Part shown: positions 61,897 through 64,000 of the stretch, in pieces
How positions within the stretch are numbered: the first letter of the stretch is position 1
How the letters are laid out: each line of letters opens with the position of its first letter
NCBI RefSeq assembly: GCF_018860245.1
Contig: NZ_JAHKPD010000001.1
Span: 1-64,000, forward strand
Origin: Pseudotamlana agarivorans
GTDB lineage: Bacteria; Bacteroidota; Bacteroidia; Flavobacteriales; Flavobacteriaceae
Reading direction: 5' to 3'
DNA length: 64,000 nucleotides
Program-made: the position numbers and the translations under genes
Notes under the pieces: generated by a model
Database searches by the model: none
What the model was told of the DNA's origin: nothing
What the model saw: the letters and a program-made list of their open reading frames with translations, nothing else

Positions 61897-63809
61897 TATA
61901 ATTTCTTTTTTATTAATGCTATTTTTGAGTTGTCTAGTTGTGCTACTTTTTTATAAAAATTTCTGAATGCACTATAATCTTCCTTAGGAAAATCACCATC
62001 GTTAACTATGAATTCGCGCTTATAAACGAGCGTGTTTTCATTTTTTTCTTCTAATTCAACTTTATAACTTCCAAATTTATTTTCGATTAGCGCATTATTG
62101 GGTTTTGCTTCAATTTGATAGCCTGCAGGAAGTTTTATTTCAACCTCATCAACATCTTTAAAACCTCTACTTATTTTAAGTGGCCATTTTCGGTTTCTAT
62201 ACCTATCTGGAATCTCTGTGTTTCTATTCACCGCATTTAAGGTAAGCAACAGGCGGTCTCCTATTTTTTTAGCATAACCTCCTGCCTGAAAATTGATATC
62301 TTCTATAAATTCTGCAGTTGACTTGTTGTTTTCAATATGCATGTTATCAATGGCCATGCGATTAAGGTATTTCCAACGATTTTTATAAGCTTTGTCTAAC
62401 TCACGCTTGGTTTCAACTTCTAAATTATATTTATCGCCATACTGAATTCCTTTTGAAATCACTTTTACCTTTGCAGAGATTCCTCCATCGTTTTGCACTT
62501 CGTATTGCGCTTTAATGGTTTGAAAATTCTCTTCAACGGTGTATTTTTTTGTGTGTTTAATTTGTGCTCCTTCAGGCGTAATCACTAAAACATCTCTATC
62601 ATCTGTAAAAACACCAATAAATCCGAAAGGCAGTTTTTGACTCGTACATTCTAACCAAACATCTTCACCTTCCGTAGGAATATTTAGAATAACATGATTC
62701 CCTTGCATGGAAGCAAAATCGGGTTCGAAACTACGTTGGGATGCCCTAGCATAAACCACCGTGTAATTAGACTTAATACCTACAGCCTGCAAAAGTGCCA
62801 ACGTATAATTTGTTAACCCTTTACAATCGCCATATCCCAAAGCATCAACTTCTGAAGCGTTAAAGGGTTTCCAACCACCAATACCTACTTGAACACCTAT
62901 ATAACGGGATTTATTCTGAACATATTCGTATATTTTTTTAGCTTTAGAAAGATCGTCTGGCTCATCTTTTACCAGCTCCTGCATTTTGATTTTTGTAGCT
63001 TCAGACAAATCATGAGTGTCTTTAATTAAATCGTGATACATCCATTTTCCAAAGTCATTCCAATTTTCAACTTTTGTTTGCACACCCTCCAATTGAAATT
63101 CTGTAGAGCGTACCAGAACCATCGGGGCAATATCAAAAAAACCAGGACTATAATCTTCCTGTTTGAATGCCTCAATATTTTTAACTTCAAAATAAATTTC
63201 ACCATCACCTACTTCCTTTTCTAAATTGAAATTCTCGAAGTTCTTTTCCTTTGACTTAATGTTTATATGCTCAGGATAAGTAATCCTATAGCTGCTCTTT
63301 TCTACACTTACCAAATAATCTTTTACCGGCATAAACGACCGAATAAAAGCGGTGTTTTTATTTACAATTTCATAATTAAATTCTACTGTATAAGGATACT
63401 TTATGGGCGTGTAGTTATAATATTTTACACGAGAATCTGAATAAAGTGTACCACCAGGAACAGCGCTTACATCCTTAAAATCATTTTCCTTTATTTTATC
63501 AATGAGAATTCCTGAGGCATTATAGATTGACACTTTTAGGTCCTTAATTTTAATATTAGGATCATAATAGACATGTGCATCGACATGCCTGTCTCCCCTT
63601 TTATTTAAAACAGTGATGATTTTTCTACCTTGAACATGCATTTCGGATTCTGAATCTATTATTACAGATTGTTCATTTAGTCGAATAACCGCATTAGAAT
63701 TGGCTGAAAGCTCACTAGGAATAGTGATTACTGGGTATAGATTTTCTTGGCCGAAAACCAGCATAGTAGTGAATAGAATACAAATATTCACAGAGAATTT
63801 TAAATTCAT
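61896..63809 (-). CDS. DUF3857 transglutaminase-fold protein with intact Cys-His
   Basis: 637 residues with signal peptide (NICILFTTMLVFGQ), a DUF3857 beta-rich domain (about 35-240) and a transglutaminase core with C329 in YGDCKGLTNYTLALLQ and H372 in QGNHVILNIP. The third position is Glu (E387 in VWLECTS) instead of the usual Asp. A C-terminal beta domain (about 430-637) follows. Likely periplasmic or surface-exposed, processing peptides or peptidoglycan-linked substrates; this is inference. First gene of the pair with the inactive paralog. Confidence 0.87.
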   Translation of the reverse strand: MNLKFSVNICILFTTMLVFGQENLYPVITIPSELSANSNAVIRLNEQSVIIDSESEMHVQGRKIITVLNKRGDRHVDAHVYYDPNIKIKDLKVSIYNASGILIDKIKENDFKDVSAVPGGTLYSDSRVKYYNYTPIKYPYTVEFNYEIVNKNTAFIRSFMPVKDYLVSVEKSSYRITYPEHINIKSKEKNFENFNLEKEVGDGEIYFEVKNIEAFKQEDYSPGFFDIAPMVLVRSTEFQLEGVQTKVENWNDFGKWMYHDLIKDTHDLSEATKIKMQELVKDEPDDLSKAKKIYEYVQNKSRYIGVQVGIGGWKPFNASEVDALGYGDCKGLTNYTLALLQAVGIKSNYTVVYARASQRSFEPDFASMQGNHVILNIPTEGEDVWLECTSQKLPFGFIGVFTDDRDVLVITPEGAQIKHTKKYTVEENFQTIKAQYEVQNDGGISAKVKVISKGIQYGDKYNLEVETKRELDKAYKNRWKYLNRMAIDNMHIENNKSTAEFIEDINFQAGGYAKKIGDRLLLTLNAVNRNTEIPDRYRNRKWPLKISRGFKDVDEVEIKLPAGYQIEAKPNNALIENKFGSYKVELEEKNENTLVYKREFIVNDGDFPKEDYSAFRNFYKKVAQLDNSKIALIKKKL

Positions 63810-63885
63810 CTTAGGGCGTTAGTATGTAAGCATAAATGACAAATGGTTAGTTTATCACAGCTTATTATTTTGAAAAAAATTAATG

Positions 63886-64000
63886 CTACTTTTTTGAGAG
63901 ATGGTTTCTTAAAATTTTTCGTACGGCCAATATAAGAAAAACAGGGATAACTATATAAACAAATTCACTGAAAAGCACTTTCAAACCCCACTCTGAAAAA
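63886..64000 (-). CDS. C-terminus of a membrane protein, cut by the window edge
   Basis: An open frame of 37 codons with a TAG stop at 63886-63888 runs off the right edge on the minus strand. It reads SEWGLKVLFSEFVYIVIPVF then LILAVRKILRNHLSKK, which is one hydrophobic helix followed by a basic tail, as expected for the end of an inner-membrane protein. No family can be named from so short a piece. The 76-base gap to the DUF3857 gene holds no clear promoter. Confidence 0.55.
   Translation of the reverse strand, partial: FSEWGLKVLFSEFVYIVIPVFLILAVRKILRNHLSKK

Overview
The window is a stretch of chromosome from a member of the Flavobacteriaceae (Bacteroidota). The evidence is the AT-rich sequence, the gliding and type IX secretion genes gldB, gldC and gldKLMN, exosortase XrtF with its partner, TonB receptors with an N-terminal carboxypeptidase-regulatory-like domain, and promoters of the Bacteroidota form TTG/TTTG-N18-23-TAnnTTTG. 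About 53 complete protein genes and one cut gene are present. I see no rRNA, tRNA, prophage, transposase or CRISPR array.

Layout. 1-990 is a non-coding block full of short dispersed repeats. 991-6630 (minus) is a tripartite RND efflux operon: adaptor, pump, TolC-like channel. 6705-10297 holds an ABC-F ATPase, a DUF983 membrane protein and a FAD oxidoreductase. 10611-20347 (minus) holds a predicted beta-barrel protein and the T9SS core gldK-gldL-gldM-gldN, preceded by topA and an arginase-fold protein with a ruined metal site. 21437-28758 (plus) runs miaB, a sigma-54 activator, lptE, a TPR-like protein, secG, groES, a four-helix-bundle cassette and groEL. 28849-36530 (minus) is a metal-uptake block: a siderophore receptor with a PepSY partner behind an operator-like promoter, then an HMA protein, a second TonB receptor and an HYC_CC_PP protein (probably copper). 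36584-37556 is the XrtF pair. 37689-46350 (plus) holds a GAF protein, purH and the rod-shape operon mreB-mreC-mreD-mrdA-rodA ending in a deformylase-like gene with a lipoprotein-like leader. 46347-51207 holds gldC-gldB, nadE, an atypical LuxR-type regulator and dnaG. 51465-54804 (plus) is a three-gene circularly permuted ATP-grasp / alpha-E / transglutaminase operon. 54979-63809 (minus) holds a polyprenyl synthase, rlmN, queA, aroA, a MazG-like protein and two DUF3857 transglutaminase-fold proteins. A membrane protein is cut at the right edge.

Most of the window is housekeeping and envelope biology. The points worth a second look are: (1) an IVS-like cassette, a four-helix-bundle ORF between near-perfect inverted repeats, sitting between groES and groEL; (2) the uncharacterised ATP-grasp / alpha-E / transglutaminase operon; (3) several key-residue losses: dnaG without zinc ligands, a response regulator with Glu in place of the phospho-Asp, the arginase-like protein, and one of the two DUF3857 proteins; (4) a perfect 26-bp inverted repeat around the siderophore receptor promoter; (5) several families of palindromic intergenic repeats, one of which forms the end of miaB.
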